Positions 1 to 8,220 of a DNA stretch of 64,000 nt are shown here, one piece after another. The stretch is from Sulfolobaceae archaeon. GTDB lineage: Archaea; Thermoproteota; Thermoprotei_A; Sulfolobales; Sulfolobaceae. Every line of letters begins with the position of its first letter. Within the stretch, counting starts at the first letter, position 1. The stretch is from positions 124,001 to 188,000 of the forward strand of contig JAPNVD010000003.1 in assembly GCA_026627305.1 (NCBI GenBank), given 5' to 3'. Under the pieces are notes generated by a model that worked only from the letters and a program-made list of their open reading frames with translations, was not told where the DNA came from and searched no databases. The position numbers were made by a program, and so were the translations under genes.

Positions 1-252
1 AAAGAATTGCTTAAAGATCTCTATGTATAAATTCTGATAAGCTATTTTAGCGTTTCCTTCTCTAACTAAATCTTTATACTCGTCTGGCATGTATAATGAA
101 TTTATATCTTTTACGTAAATAAAACTATAATCAGTAGTAGGCTCTTCTCCAGAATCCTCAACTATCCATTCAGAGGCTTCAAGCAGTTTGTACAATCTAG
201 CTGCCCTTTCACTTATTTCATTCTGTTCAAGTCTTTGGTGTTTTGCACTCAC
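1..252 (-). CDS. Unknown protein, 5' part only (runs off the left edge)
   Basis: An open frame starts with GTG at 252 and continues without a stop to the first base, giving at least 84 residues. The start is chosen because a purine-rich Shine-Dalgarno stretch (GGGAGAAGG) lies just upstream and the gene overlaps the last 26 nt of pyrF, which implies translational coupling in the pyrEF transcript. The visible part is charged and soluble, with no membrane segment or motif I recognise. Its position suggests co-expression with UMP synthesis, but no function can be given. The remaining 3' end lies outside the window. Confidence 0.6.
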   Translation of the reverse strand, partial: MSAKHQRLEQNEISERAARLYKLLEASEWIVEDSGEEPTTDYSFIYVKDINSLYMPDEYKDLVREGNAKIAYQNLYIEIFKQFF

Positions 253-889
253 TAACCTTCTCCCTCTGTTTTTTTACAACCTCTTTTGTACTATTTAACG
301 GGTCTAATGAATCATAAATTGTTCTGCCAATAATCTCATAATCAGCTCCATTACAGATAGCACTTCCTATTTCAGCCCCTTGAACTCCGACGCCAGGAGA
401 TATTATTATCTTGTCCTTAAAATCACTCCTCACCTTCTTGATCATTTCAGGTCTAGTTGCACCTACAACTAGCCCATAAGGATTTACTTTACTTATCACT
501 ACCTTTATGAATTCCTCATAAAGGGAATCATTCCAGCCCCTATGAGACATAGATGCAACTAAATACAGTTTCTTATTATTGGAATCTAAATAATCCTTTA
601 GTCTATCTAACGCCCCTTCAAATCCTATGAAAGAATGGGCTATGTAAGAATCAACTATGTTTGTTAACTTCTGTGCTATTAAGATCATGGTATTATCTAT
701 GTCGGCTAGTTTTAAGTCGGCTATTATCTCATTGAAGTCCAAGCCGCTGAGTAGTTCTTTAACCCCATTTAGTCCTAGATCGTAAATCAACGGAGTTCCT
801 ATCTTTACGCCATAGATTAGCTCTCCTATCTCCTTCAATGTATTTTTATCCATACCCTTATCGAGGGCAAGTATTATATTACTTTTCAA
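227..889 (-). CDS. pyrF: Orotidine 5'-phosphate decarboxylase
   Basis: Decarboxylates OMP to UMP, the last step of de novo pyrimidine synthesis, in the cytoplasm. The 220-residue TIM-barrel protein has the N-terminal ILALD strand with catalytic Asp, the DxKxxD signature (DLKLADID, about residue 58), and a C-terminal phosphate-binding GVGVQG loop followed by IGRTIY. The start is TTG at 889, supported by a GGTGA ribosome-binding site seven bases upstream; it overlaps the end of pyrE by 11 nt. The pair pyrE-pyrF forms one minus-strand operon divergent from pyrB. Length is normal for archaeal PyrF and all key residues appear intact. Confidence 0.95.
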   Translation of the reverse strand: MKSNIILALDKGMDKNTLKEIGELIYGVKIGTPLIYDLGLNGVKELLSGLDFNEIIADLKLADIDNTMILIAQKLTNIVDSYIAHSFIGFEGALDRLKDYLDSNNKKLYLVASMSHRGWNDSLYEEFIKVVISKVNPYGLVVGATRPEMIKKVRSDFKDKIIISPGVGVQGAEIGSAICNGADYEIIGRTIYDSLDPLNSTKEVVKKQREKVSECKTPKT

Positions 890-1466
890 GATTATTCACC
901 AGATATTCTTGAATCGCTTTCACGTCCTCTTTCTTAATCATATTATTGTTTATAACAAAGTCGAGAATATCGCTAATCGTATAAAGAGATATGAAGTTTA
1001 TGCCGAGCTTTTCAATCCTCTTTTTAGCCCCTTCTTGTCTATCTATGATTACAAGTGTAGCTGTAACTTTACCGCCTTCCTTAGCTATTTCATAGATCGA
1101 ATATTCTAACGATGAGCCAGTAGTAGCTACATCATCTACTAACAGTACTTTCTTATCTTTAACTTCAGCCTCTAAACTTACGTTTGTTCCATATCCTTTT
1201 TTGTCCAACCTTACATAGCCTACCGGTTTTCTCAGGTTACACGCTATAAACGATGCTATGGGAACACCTCCTGTCGCAACTCCTACAATTATGTCAAAGT
1301 CCAAATTCTTAACTTTCTCTACTGCCTCTGCTATAACTTCATAGAACTCTGGATAACTTGGTAGTTTCTTGAGATCAAGGTAATATGGGCTTATCTTACC
1401 TGACGTTAATACAAAATTTCCTATGAGCAGTAGCTTACGATTTATTAAAACTTCTGCTAATTTCAT
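879..1466 (-). CDS. pyrE: Orotate phosphoribosyltransferase
   Basis: Transfers ribose-5-phosphate from PRPP to orotate to make OMP. The 195-residue protein carries the type I phosphoribosyltransferase PRPP loop VLLVDDVATTGSS (about residues 108-120) and an upstream GVATGGVP segment. I use ATG at 1466; a TTG one codon upstream is also in frame, but the ATG lies about 26 bp from the shared TATA element, as expected for a leaderless Sulfolobales mRNA. It is the first gene of the pyrEF operon, and pyrF starts inside its last codons. Confidence 0.95.
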   Translation of the reverse strand: MKLAEVLINRKLLLIGNFVLTSGKISPYYLDLKKLPSYPEFYEVIAEAVEKVKNLDFDIIVGVATGGVPIASFIACNLRKPVGYVRLDKKGYGTNVSLEAEVKDKKVLLVDDVATTGSSLEYSIYEIAKEGGKVTATLVIIDRQEGAKKRIEKLGINFISLYTISDILDFVINNNMIKKEDVKAIQEYLVNNLEK

Positions 1467-1469
1467 CAA

Positions 1470-1517
1470 AATTAGAAGAATTTAATAGCCTAAAAGTATA
1501 ACGTTTTAGCGGGCTTT
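1470..1517. promoter_or_regulatory. Overlapping bidirectional pyrE/pyrB promoter
   Basis: Only about 50 bp separate the divergent starts of pyrE (ATG 1466) and pyrB (GTG 1518). The middle holds TAAAAGTATA at 1491-1500, which reads TATACTTTTA on the other strand. It is placed about 20-26 bp from both starts, so a single AT-rich element could serve as TATA box in both directions or the two boxes overlap. No ribosome-binding site is visible for either gene, consistent with leaderless transcripts. Divergent pyr operons are known in Sulfolobus. Confidence 0.6.
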
Positions 1518-2432
1518 GTGCGTAGAAGGAGTATCATAGGAGCCCTTGATCTTACTAAGGAAGAATATGAGGAGCTGTTCTCTGTTTCTGACGAATTTAA
1601 GAGGAGAGGCTTTAGTCAGAGTTACAGCTATTTAGAGGGCAAAGTAGTTAGTTTAGCCTTCTTTGAGCCCAGCACCAGAACGAGGATGAGCTTTGAGACC
1701 GCTGCTCTAAAATTAGGTGCCAAAGTCATAGGGTTTAGTGGTGAAGAAGGCATTTCTGTAGCAAAAGGGGAAAATTTAGCTGATACCATAAGGATGTTAA
1801 GTAGCTATTCTGATCTAATCGTAATGAGACATAAATTTGACGGTGCTGCAAGGTTTGCTACTGAGGTAACCGATACATTGATTATAAATGGAGGGGATGG
1901 GAAGCACGAGCATCCTACTCAGGCTATGGTAGACCTCTACGCTGTTAGGGAAGTATTTTCATCTCCTTCCAATTTAGTATATGGAATTTTAGGAGATCTA
2001 AAATATGCTAGAACTGTAAATAGCCTCTTGCGTGCATTAACTCTTTTTCAGCCGAAATTCGTTTATCTGATCTCTCCTCCGCAACTTAGGGCTAGAAGGG
2101 AGATCTTAGATACCCTAAATTATCCCTATAAAGAAGTGCAAGACATTAACGAAGTAATAAGCGAATTAGACGTATTATATGTTACTAGAATTCAGAAGGA
2201 GAGGTTCGCGGATGAGATGGAGTATGAGAAAGTTAGGGAAAGTTATGAATTGACTTATGAGACTGTGACACAGATGAAGAGGGATGCTATAATTTTACAT
2301 CCATTACCTAGGGTTACTGAAATAGATAGGAGGATCGATAAAACACCTCATGCAAGGTATTTCATGCAAGCTAACTTAGCTGTTTATCTAAGGATGGGGT
2401 TGCTATACTTACTCTTGGGTGAGAAAAAATGA
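1518..2432 (+). CDS. pyrB: Aspartate carbamoyltransferase, catalytic subunit
   Basis: Condenses carbamoyl phosphate with aspartate, the committed step of pyrimidine synthesis. The 304-residue chain has the carbamoyl-phosphate loop STRTR (52-56), HPTQ (132-135) and HPLPR (from 261), as in the ATCase catalytic family. The start is GTG at 1518, the first codon after the pyr promoter. pyrI follows with a 4-nt overlap, so the catalytic and regulatory chains of the dodecameric enzyme are co-translated. First gene of the pyrB-I-K-C-D operon. Confidence 0.96.
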   Translation: MRRRSIIGALDLTKEEYEELFSVSDEFKRRGFSQSYSYLEGKVVSLAFFEPSTRTRMSFETAALKLGAKVIGFSGEEGISVAKGENLADTIRMLSSYSDLIVMRHKFDGAARFATEVTDTLIINGGDGKHEHPTQAMVDLYAVREVFSSPSNLVYGILGDLKYARTVNSLLRALTLFQPKFVYLISPPQLRARREILDTLNYPYKEVQDINEVISELDVLYVTRIQKERFADEMEYEKVRESYELTYETVTQMKRDAIILHPLPRVTEIDRRIDKTPHARYFMQANLAVYLRMGLLYLLLGEKK

Positions 2433-2908
2433 AGGAAAAGACTTTAATTGTAAACAGGATAAGGGAAGGCACTGTTATAGATCATATACCCGCTGGTAGA
2501 GCATTGGCTGTACTTCACGTTTTAGGGATAAAGGGTAATGAAGGTTATAGTGTTGCCCTAGTGATGAACGTTGAGAGTAGAAAATTAGGTAAAAAGGATA
2601 TTGTAAAAATTGAGGGTAAGTTCTTAGATGAGAGGGAAACTAGTCTAATAACACTAATCGCACCTACGGCTACGGTAAATATAATCAAAGACTATGAAGT
2701 TGTAGAAAAGAGAAAACTGAAGTTACCTGATGAGATCAGAGGACTTCTTACATGTCCAAATACGTCTTGTATATCAAGAAACGACGTCGAGGCTGTTAGT
2801 AAGTTTAGAATAGTAAAAACTTCCCCATTACTTCTAAAGTGCGAATATTGTGAAACTTATATAACAGAGGAGGAAGTTATGAGGCAGATATTACATGAGA
2901 TACGCTGA
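2429..2908 (+). CDS. pyrI: Aspartate carbamoyltransferase, regulatory subunit
   Basis: Binds nucleotide effectors and links catalytic trimers of ATCase. The 159-residue protein has an N-terminal allosteric domain and a C-terminal zinc domain with four cysteines (C109, C114, C138, C141) in the pattern of PyrI. Its ATG overlaps the pyrB stop by 4 nt; its own end overlaps the next gene by 14 nt. Presence of PyrI implies feedback control of the pathway by nucleotides at the enzyme level. Confidence 0.95.
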   Translation: MKEKTLIVNRIREGTVIDHIPAGRALAVLHVLGIKGNEGYSVALVMNVESRKLGKKDIVKIEGKFLDERETSLITLIAPTATVNIIKDYEVVEKRKLKLPDEIRGLLTCPNTSCISRNDVEAVSKFRIVKTSPLLLKCEYCETYITEEEVMRQILHEIR

Positions 2909-3491
2909 TGTTATTTCTCATGAGGTTGTCTCAGGTGTTCATAAGTTCTTAATAAAGATACCTAATTTAAATCCAAAACCCGGTCAGTTCATTTCTATAA
3001 TTTTTCCTAATGAAATGGAGATACCTTTGAGCGTTGCAGATTACAGAAATGATATCCTAGAAATTTACGTAGCATCGGAAAGGATAGCCAAGAGGATTTC
3101 AGGGCATGTGATAATAAAGGGACCTTTAGGTAGAGAGATAAGTCTAGTCGGAAAAGTAAGGGCAATAGTCTATGGTAGCTATTTTTATCATATACTATAT
3201 CCCTTACGTGAGGCTAAGAGAAGAGGTTTGGATGTAAAGGTTTACTGTATCAATTGTGAGACACAGGAGTTCGAGAAAACTGATAATTTAGAGCAGGGAG
3301 ATACAATATTGGTATCCGTACCTCTAGAGTTGATCTCTAAATTCAATTTACCAAAAGATTCACTGGTTCACGTCAGTTGGGTGAAGATGAATTGCATGTT
3401 GGGAGTGTGTGGTGTATGTGAGATCAAAGGTCATCTTGCATGTGTTGAAGGACCAGTAATGAGGTTGAGTGAAGTTGTGGATAGAGGGTAA
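2895..3491 (+). CDS. PyrK-like iron-sulfur subunit of dihydroorotate dehydrogenase
   Basis: The 198-residue protein resembles the electron-transfer subunit PyrK: an N-terminal ferredoxin-reductase-like beta barrel (PGQFISI near 29-35, then a weak FAD-site region) and a C-terminal [2Fe-2S] ligand set C167, C172, C175, C183. It lies between pyrI and pyrC and overlaps both neighbours, so it is part of the pyr operon. In S. solfataricus a small subunit encoded beside pyrD belongs to the type 1S dihydroorotate dehydrogenase; I infer the same here. The NAD-binding half looks reduced compared with bacterial PyrK (about 260 residues), so the electron acceptor may not be NAD. Confidence 0.8.
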   Translation: MRYADVISHEVVSGVHKFLIKIPNLNPKPGQFISIIFPNEMEIPLSVADYRNDILEIYVASERIAKRISGHVIIKGPLGREISLVGKVRAIVYGSYFYHILYPLREAKRRGLDVKVYCINCETQEFEKTDNLEQGDTILVSVPLELISKFNLPKDSLVHVSWVKMNCMLGVCGVCEIKGHLACVEGPVMRLSEVVDRG

Positions 3492-4647
3492 AGTCTTCCT
3501 CTCAGAGGGCAATATAGAAGAGGCGTGTATTAGCTTTGATAGGACTATAAAGGAGATCAGAAAGACATGCAAGCCTGATGTTACAGCTCCATCTGATGCT
3601 ATTATATTGCCGGCTTCAATAGACATGCACGTTCACGTTAGAGATTCTCAACTGGCATATAAAGAAACAGTAAAAACTGCGTCGAGTGAAGCCGCTTACG
3701 GTGGAGTAGGGTTGTTAGTTGACATGCCTAATACTGTACCTCCCGTGAACACACCTCAGAGGATTGTTGAAAGATTGAGGGAATTCCAGAACTTTTCGAG
3801 AGTTGATTATGGCATCTATGCTGGTGTAGGAAAAGAGATTAAGGAAATGGAGAAGTATCCAATAGCTGGGTTCAAGATATATCCACAAGATCTCGATAAA
3901 GAAGAAGTATATCAAGTTTTGGAGTCAAGTAAGTTGAAAGTCCTTCATCCTGAACTGCCGTGGGCTGAAAGATTAGCCGATAGAAGGCTTAGAGATGTAT
4001 GGTTAGAGCTCTCGGCAGTAGAGCTGATAAAGGACTATAAGAGAATTCACATAACGCATGCTACCAGTTTAGAAACCATTATGCTAGCTAAGAAATATAA
4101 CTTTACAGTAGATTTGACGCCCCACCACTTGCTAGTTAATGGGGAAACAGATTGCTTAACAAAAGTTAATCCGCCTATAAGGGGTTATACGGAAAGAGAA
4201 GGCTTATTAAAGGGTTTATTTTACGTGGATACCGTAGTTAGTGATCATGCCCCGCATTCAAATCAAGAGAAGTCCTGGTGTTATGAACTATGCCCACCGG
4301 GTATTGCTGCGGTTTCTTTTACGACACCATTTATATATACTCTCGTAAAGAAAGGGATTTTAGACTTTAGGACAGCTGTTAGGCTATTAGCTGAAAATCC
4401 TGCAAGAATTTTAGGAGTTGATTATGGTAAGATTGATGTAGGTTACGGTGCTAATTTTCTGATACTAAGGTTTCAGGAGTGGAGATATCACACACAATAC
4501 TCAAAGGTTACTCAAACTCCCCTAGATAATTATCTCTTATCTGCTAAACCTTATATGCTAATAGTTGAAGGTAAAGTGGCTATGCTTGAAGATGAAGTAT
4601 TTCCAATAAGGGGGGTTAACACATTTGATCAGAATAGGAGGGCATGA
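3469..4647 (+). CDS. pyrC: Dihydroorotase
   Basis: Cyclises carbamoyl aspartate to dihydroorotate; cytoplasmic zinc amidohydrolase. The 392-residue chain has the metal motif MHVHVRD (H54, H56), an FKIYP segment placed like the carboxylated lysine region, an HITHAT strand and a VSDHAPHS motif carrying the catalytic Asp. The start taken is GTG 3469, overlapping the pyrK-like gene by 23 nt; a TTG two codons later is possible. It overlaps pyrD by 23 nt at its end. Confidence 0.93.
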   Translation: MKLWIEGKVFLSEGNIEEACISFDRTIKEIRKTCKPDVTAPSDAIILPASIDMHVHVRDSQLAYKETVKTASSEAAYGGVGLLVDMPNTVPPVNTPQRIVERLREFQNFSRVDYGIYAGVGKEIKEMEKYPIAGFKIYPQDLDKEEVYQVLESSKLKVLHPELPWAERLADRRLRDVWLELSAVELIKDYKRIHITHATSLETIMLAKKYNFTVDLTPHHLLVNGETDCLTKVNPPIRGYTEREGLLKGLFYVDTVVSDHAPHSNQEKSWCYELCPPGIAAVSFTTPFIYTLVKKGILDFRTAVRLLAENPARILGVDYGKIDVGYGANFLILRFQEWRYHTQYSKVTQTPLDNYLLSAKPYMLIVEGKVAMLEDEVFPIRGVNTFDQNRRA

Positions 4648-5500
4648 ATTTTCAGATCCTATTATAATAGCCTCTGGGATCTTGCCTGATGTTGCTAATT
4701 ATATTGAAAACTTTTGCAAGAAATACAAACCTTCAGCTATAACCACAAAGACCTTTACTTTAGATCCTTTAGAACCTCACTATCCACCCACTTTGATTAA
4801 GGTGCATGAAGGTTGTTATATTAACGCTATAGGTTTAGGTAACCCTGGCATTGAGACTATAAATAGCATTAACACAGAGTGTCCTCTTATTGCCAGCGTG
4901 GGCGGCAAGAGTATAGATGAAATAGTAAAAGCTGTTGAAAGGATTAGAAACGATAAGGTTGTAATTGTCGAACTTAACTTAAGTAGCCCTAATAGGGCTG
5001 GATATGGACAAGATATGGCTAGTTATGTTGGAGAGATTGTAAAGAACGTTAAAGGTATTACTAAGTTGCCAGTTTTTGTAAAGTTTGGTCCTTGGGATAA
5101 TATAAATGAGCTAGTAGGAAAGGCACTAGCTAATGGTGCAGATGGAGTAACCTTGATAAATACTGTTAAGGTCTTGAGCGTAGACATTTACTCAGCTAAA
5201 CCACTACTCAAGTATGGTACAGGTGGTTTATCAGGGAAATGTATACATCCTCTTGCTGTAAGAATAATTAAGGAGGTTTATGAGGAGTATAGCGTAGATA
5301 TAATAGGTATGGGTGGTGTATTCGATTGGAGAGATGCAGTTGAATTAATTGAGGTAGGGGCAAAACTAGTGGGCTTAGGTACAGTCATAATAGATAAAGG
5401 ACCAAATGCTATTACAGAAATTAGGATAGGGTTGCAAAATTTTTTAAGTGAGAAGGGATTAAAAATAAAGGATTTAATAGGTATAGCAGTGAGGAAATAA
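4625..5500 (+). CDS. pyrD: Dihydroorotate dehydrogenase, catalytic subunit (type 1S-like)
   Basis: FMN enzyme oxidising dihydroorotate to orotate. The 291-residue TIM barrel starts at TTG 4625 inside the end of pyrC. The active-site loop reads NLSSPN (118-123): the position that is the catalytic Cys in class 1 enzymes is Ser121. A serine base in an otherwise class 1-like protein defines the type 1S enzyme described from S. solfataricus, which also needs the adjacent iron-sulfur subunit. The C-terminal GMGGV and GLGT segments fit FMN phosphate binding. Last recognisable pyr gene of the operon. Confidence 0.93.
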   Translation: MIRIGGHEFSDPIIIASGILPDVANYIENFCKKYKPSAITTKTFTLDPLEPHYPPTLIKVHEGCYINAIGLGNPGIETINSINTECPLIASVGGKSIDEIVKAVERIRNDKVVIVELNLSSPNRAGYGQDMASYVGEIVKNVKGITKLPVFVKFGPWDNINELVGKALANGADGVTLINTVKVLSVDIYSAKPLLKYGTGGLSGKCIHPLAVRIIKEVYEEYSVDIIGMGGVFDWRDAVELIEVGAKLVGLGTVIIDKGPNAITEIRIGLQNFLSEKGLKIKDLIGIAVRK

Positions 5501-5503
5501 ATT

Positions 5504-5824
5504 ATGAAAGAAAGACCAAAAATGAAGGGTAGGGATATAGAAGCATTAGCATTTTTTGGTAAAGCTAAACAGGTGACTGTGGAGTTCTGCGATGATGAGA
5601 AGAGATTTGCCAAAGTAGTGGCTGTAACAGTTGATGGTGAAGAAGTTGAGACAGAATGTATACCCACAAGGGCAGCTGGGAAGATTTCTACGATGATGAA
5701 GAACTATATAAAGTTGAATGTGGGAAAATACATAATTACCTCAAGCACTTATGATATATCTCAGATGAAAAATACCGACACAGAGGGTGAAGAAAATGAA
5801 GCTGAGGATAGACAAGATTCCTAA
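5504..5824 (+). CDS. Unknown small protein downstream of pyrD
   Basis: A 106-residue protein starting at ATG 5504, three bases after the pyrD stop, so probably in the pyr transcript. It is predicted soluble with mixed alpha/beta content, one Cys in the first third and a very acidic C-terminal tail. I recognise no family. Its end overlaps the next gene by 29 nt. The tight packing suggests that it, the next small protein and the MarC-like gene form a co-transcribed group. Confidence 0.7.
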   Translation: MKERPKMKGRDIEALAFFGKAKQVTVEFCDDEKRFAKVVAVTVDGEEVETECIPTRAAGKISTMMKNYIKLNVGKYIITSSTYDISQMKNTDTEGEENEAEDRQDS

Positions 5825-6113
5825 GTCAGAAGAAGATCTTGAAAAGATACAAGAAGAAGTCGAAAGCGAAGAGAGGGTATCTCATGAGCATGAGCATGCT
5901 CATTCTGAAGAAGAGGAAATAATAAATTCCTTATTCTCATCTCTTCAGGCGTTAAATCAGAAAGTTAGTAAGATGGAAGAAGCAGATGAAGATTGTAGAA
6001 AAGAGATAGCAAATATTTATAAGATCTTAGGTAAACTAGTTGAAGCTGTATTTGCGAATAACGAAGATGATAAGATTAAAAGTTTAAAAGAAATACTAAG
6101 CTTCTTAGAATGA
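5796..6113 (+). CDS. Unknown acidic coiled-coil protein with a His-rich stretch
   Basis: 105 residues from ATG 5796; this start is preferred over the in-frame GTG three codons earlier because GAGGGTGA sits at ribosome-binding distance. The protein is strongly acidic, contains an HEHEHAH cluster near residue 32 that could bind metal, and its middle and end look like heptad-rich helices. No family recognised. It overlaps the preceding gene by 29 nt and its TGA overlaps the ATG of the MarC-like gene. Confidence 0.65.
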   Translation: MKLRIDKIPKSEEDLEKIQEEVESEERVSHEHEHAHSEEEEIINSLFSSLQALNQKVSKMEEADEDCRKEIANIYKILGKLVEAVFANNEDDKIKSLKEILSFLE

Positions 6114-6709
6114 ATTTAATAAGTATCCCAATTGTTGCAGTTAAGCTCTTTGCTATAATGGATCCATTTTCAGTAATACCATATATTATTTCGATTTATA
6201 CAACTTACAATGAAAGCTCACAGCAAAAGGTTACATGGAACTTTATAGTAAATAAAATAATGATTGCAGTAACTGTTTTATTGCTAATATTTGCAGTAAT
6301 AGGTAGACCATTGCTTGATTTTCTAGGATTATCACCTCAGGCATTAGAGATAGGTGGAGGGATTCTTTTACTATATCTAGGTATTGATACATTAGGTGGA
6401 TTTCAGCAATTAAAATTCATTAAAAGGCTTGACGAAGCTGTTGTAACCCCTATAGCCACTCCCTTAATAGTAGGCCCTGGTACTATGACTGCGTTAATAA
6501 CTCTGGCTGTAAATTATAATGTTATAATACTAATTATAGGTTCTCTTTTAGCTGGAGTATTGACATATATTACGCTTTTCTTAGGGCCTTTCTTAATAAA
6601 GGTTTTAGGAGAGACGGGTACTGTGGCTGCTGGAAGGTTCACAGCAGTTATAATAGCTGCTTTTGGAGCACAGCTAATTTTGAACGGTATTTCTGTTCTC
6701 ATAAAATAA
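6110..6709 (+). CDS. MarC-family integral membrane protein
   Basis: 199 residues, almost entirely hydrophobic, with about six transmembrane helices. It shows the family landmarks: an early MDPFSVIPY segment and a central [18 protein letters not shown] stretch matching the MarC (UPF0056) core with PL.aGPG. MarC proteins are inner-membrane proteins of uncertain substrate, and the old link to antibiotic resistance is not supported. The start ATG overlaps the upstream stop (ATGA), implying coupling with the two small unknown genes. Confidence 0.85.
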   Translation: MNLISIPIVAVKLFAIMDPFSVIPYIISIYTTYNESSQQKVTWNFIVNKIMIAVTVLLLIFAVIGRPLLDFLGLSPQALEIGGGILLLYLGIDTLGGFQQLKFIKRLDEAVVTPIATPLIVGPGTMTALITLAVNYNVIILIIGSLLAGVLTYITLFLGPFLIKVLGETGTVAAGRFTAVIIAAFGAQLILNGISVLIK

Positions 6710-6770
6710 TTAAAACTATAAGCGTATGTTAAGCTAAAAAATTTTTAAGCATGCAATAATACTTTTTCAT

Positions 6771-7238
6771 GTGTCAAATAGAAAAAAAGTAGAACTCGAT
6801 TCAATAGATAGAAGGCTTTTAACAGAATTATTAAGGGATGCTAGGTCAAGCCTAAGGAGATTAGCCGAGGAAATAAATGTATCCCCTGCAACCCTCCATA
6901 ATAGGTTAAATAGACTTGTTCAAGAAGGTATAATAAAAGGTTTTACTTCATTGATAGATTATAGCAAGCTAGGGTATAATTTAACAAGCATAATTATGGT
7001 GAAAGTTGATGGAAAAAGGATCGTTGAATTTGAAAAAGAGATATCCAGCATAGAAAACGTGATTGCAGTATATGATGTTGTTGGAGAGTATGATGTTATT
7101 TTAATAGCTAAGTTCAGAAATGTGGAGGATTTGGATAATTTCATTAAAAATCTCTTGAAGAATCCTAAAGTGGAAAGAACATATACGAGTATAGTATTAA
7201 ATACTGTTAAGGAAGATCCTAGAATAAGAATACCTTAA
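6771..7238 (+). CDS. Lrp/AsnC-family transcription regulator
   Basis: 155 residues with an N-terminal winged helix-turn-helix ([19 protein letters not shown], then a recognition helix around [14 protein letters not shown]) and a C-terminal RAM domain (about 75-145) that usually binds an amino acid and drives oligomerisation. Start GTG 6771; TTTTTAAG about 26 bp upstream is a good TATA box, so the mRNA is probably leaderless. Sulfolobales have several Lrp proteins with global or local roles; a general Sa-Lrp/Ss-Lrp-like protein fits in length and sequence, but the exact orthologue is not settled. Confidence 0.93.
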   Translation: MSNRKKVELDSIDRRLLTELLRDARSSLRRLAEEINVSPATLHNRLNRLVQEGIIKGFTSLIDYSKLGYNLTSIIMVKVDGKRIVEFEKEISSIENVIAVYDVVGEYDVILIAKFRNVEDLDNFIKNLLKNPKVERTYTSIVLNTVKEDPRIRIP

Positions 7239-7299
7239 ATGAGATACCGAAATCCTTTTATAGAACAATGACGGCTTTATTATTACATTGGTGTAATGA

Positions 7300-7605
7300 A
7301 TGAAATTTTGTCCAAAATGTGGCGGATTAATGGTACCGAACAAGAAGGACGATAAATGGTTTCTGCGTTGTACTAAATGTGGATATGAAAGGGAGATGAG
7401 TGAAGCCGAAAAGAAGGAGTATAAGGTTAAGGAGGAGAAGGATAAAAATAATAGGGTTCTAACGACGTCCTTAGTTAGCGATAAAAGCGGAAGAAGTAGA
7501 GGAGAAGAGGAGTTGGAGCAGGAGAGAGAGGAATATTATAAAGAAATAGGTCTTGAGTTATTAAGGGATGAGTTAGAAGGTTCAGAAGAGAATGATGAAG
7601 AGTAG
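7300..7605 (+). CDS. Single zinc-ribbon TFS/RPB9-like protein
   Basis: 101 residues. The N-terminal zinc ribbon (CPKCG at 4-8, CTKCG at 24-28) matches the first ribbon of archaeal transcription factor S and RNA polymerase subunit RPB9. The rest is a charged, acidic tail; the second C-terminal ribbon with the catalytic DE hairpin of TFS is absent. It may bind RNA polymerase without cleavage stimulation, or be an unrelated zinc-ribbon adaptor. ATG 7300; small monocistronic unit between lrp and nuoB. Confidence 0.75.
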   Translation: MKFCPKCGGLMVPNKKDDKWFLRCTKCGYEREMSEAEKKEYKVKEEKDKNNRVLTTSLVSDKSGRSRGEEELEQEREEYYKEIGLELLRDELEGSEENDEE

Positions 7606-7698
7606 TAAAAATATTACCTATATTATCTTTTATTATCTTTAAGCTTATGTAAAATAACTATATAATTTTGTCATGTCTTTTATAAAATCGGGAAAAAC

Positions 7699-8220
7699 AT
7701 GTCCAATAAAGGTAAGATTCTTGTCGGAAATTTAGACGAATCCGCTGAGAAGGCTCGCTCATGGCTTCTCACTCAGTGGCCTATAGAAGATATATTAGAT
7801 TGGGCTATTGCATTTTCATTATGGCCTCCTCACTTTACAACAAGTTGTTGTGGATGTGAGTTCGCAGCTTCCGCAGGACCTAGGTACGATACCGAGAGGT
7901 ATGGTTTCCTACCTTTTGTATCAGCTAGACAGACTAATCTATTATATATAGAGGGCACTCTAACTAGAAAGATGGCTAGAGCAGCTAGAATAGTTTGGGA
8001 GCAAATGCCAGAGCCAAAATTCGCTATAGCTATGGGAGCTTGTGCAATGGATGGTGGGATATTCTGGAACTCCTACAATACGGTATTACCAGAAGAGATT
8101 GGTATACCTATAGACGTTTTCATACCTGGTTGTCCTCCAAGACCTGAGGCTGTTGCAAGAGCTATCATAACATTACAGAAGAAGATAAAGACTCAGGGAG
8201 CATTTAGTAGAATGATGTAG
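7699..8220 (+). CDS. nuoB: NADH-quinone oxidoreductase subunit B-like protein
   Basis: 173 residues. It carries the ligands for the N2 [4Fe-4S] cluster: tandem C50-C51, C115 (GACAMDGG) and C145 (PGCPPRPE), and the quinone-site motif PRYDTERYG. This is the subunit that hands electrons to quinone in complex I, on the cytoplasmic face of the membrane. No other nuo gene lies within the window, so it is either the detached B subunit of an incomplete archaeal complex I or part of another quinone-linked module. Ends convergently, overlapping glycerate kinase by 28 nt. Confidence 0.9.
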   Translation: MSNKGKILVGNLDESAEKARSWLLTQWPIEDILDWAIAFSLWPPHFTTSCCGCEFAASAGPRYDTERYGFLPFVSARQTNLLYIEGTLTRKMARAARIVWEQMPEPKFAIAMGACAMDGGIFWNSYNTVLPEEIGIPIDVFIPGCPPRPEAVARAIITLQKKIKTQGAFSRMM

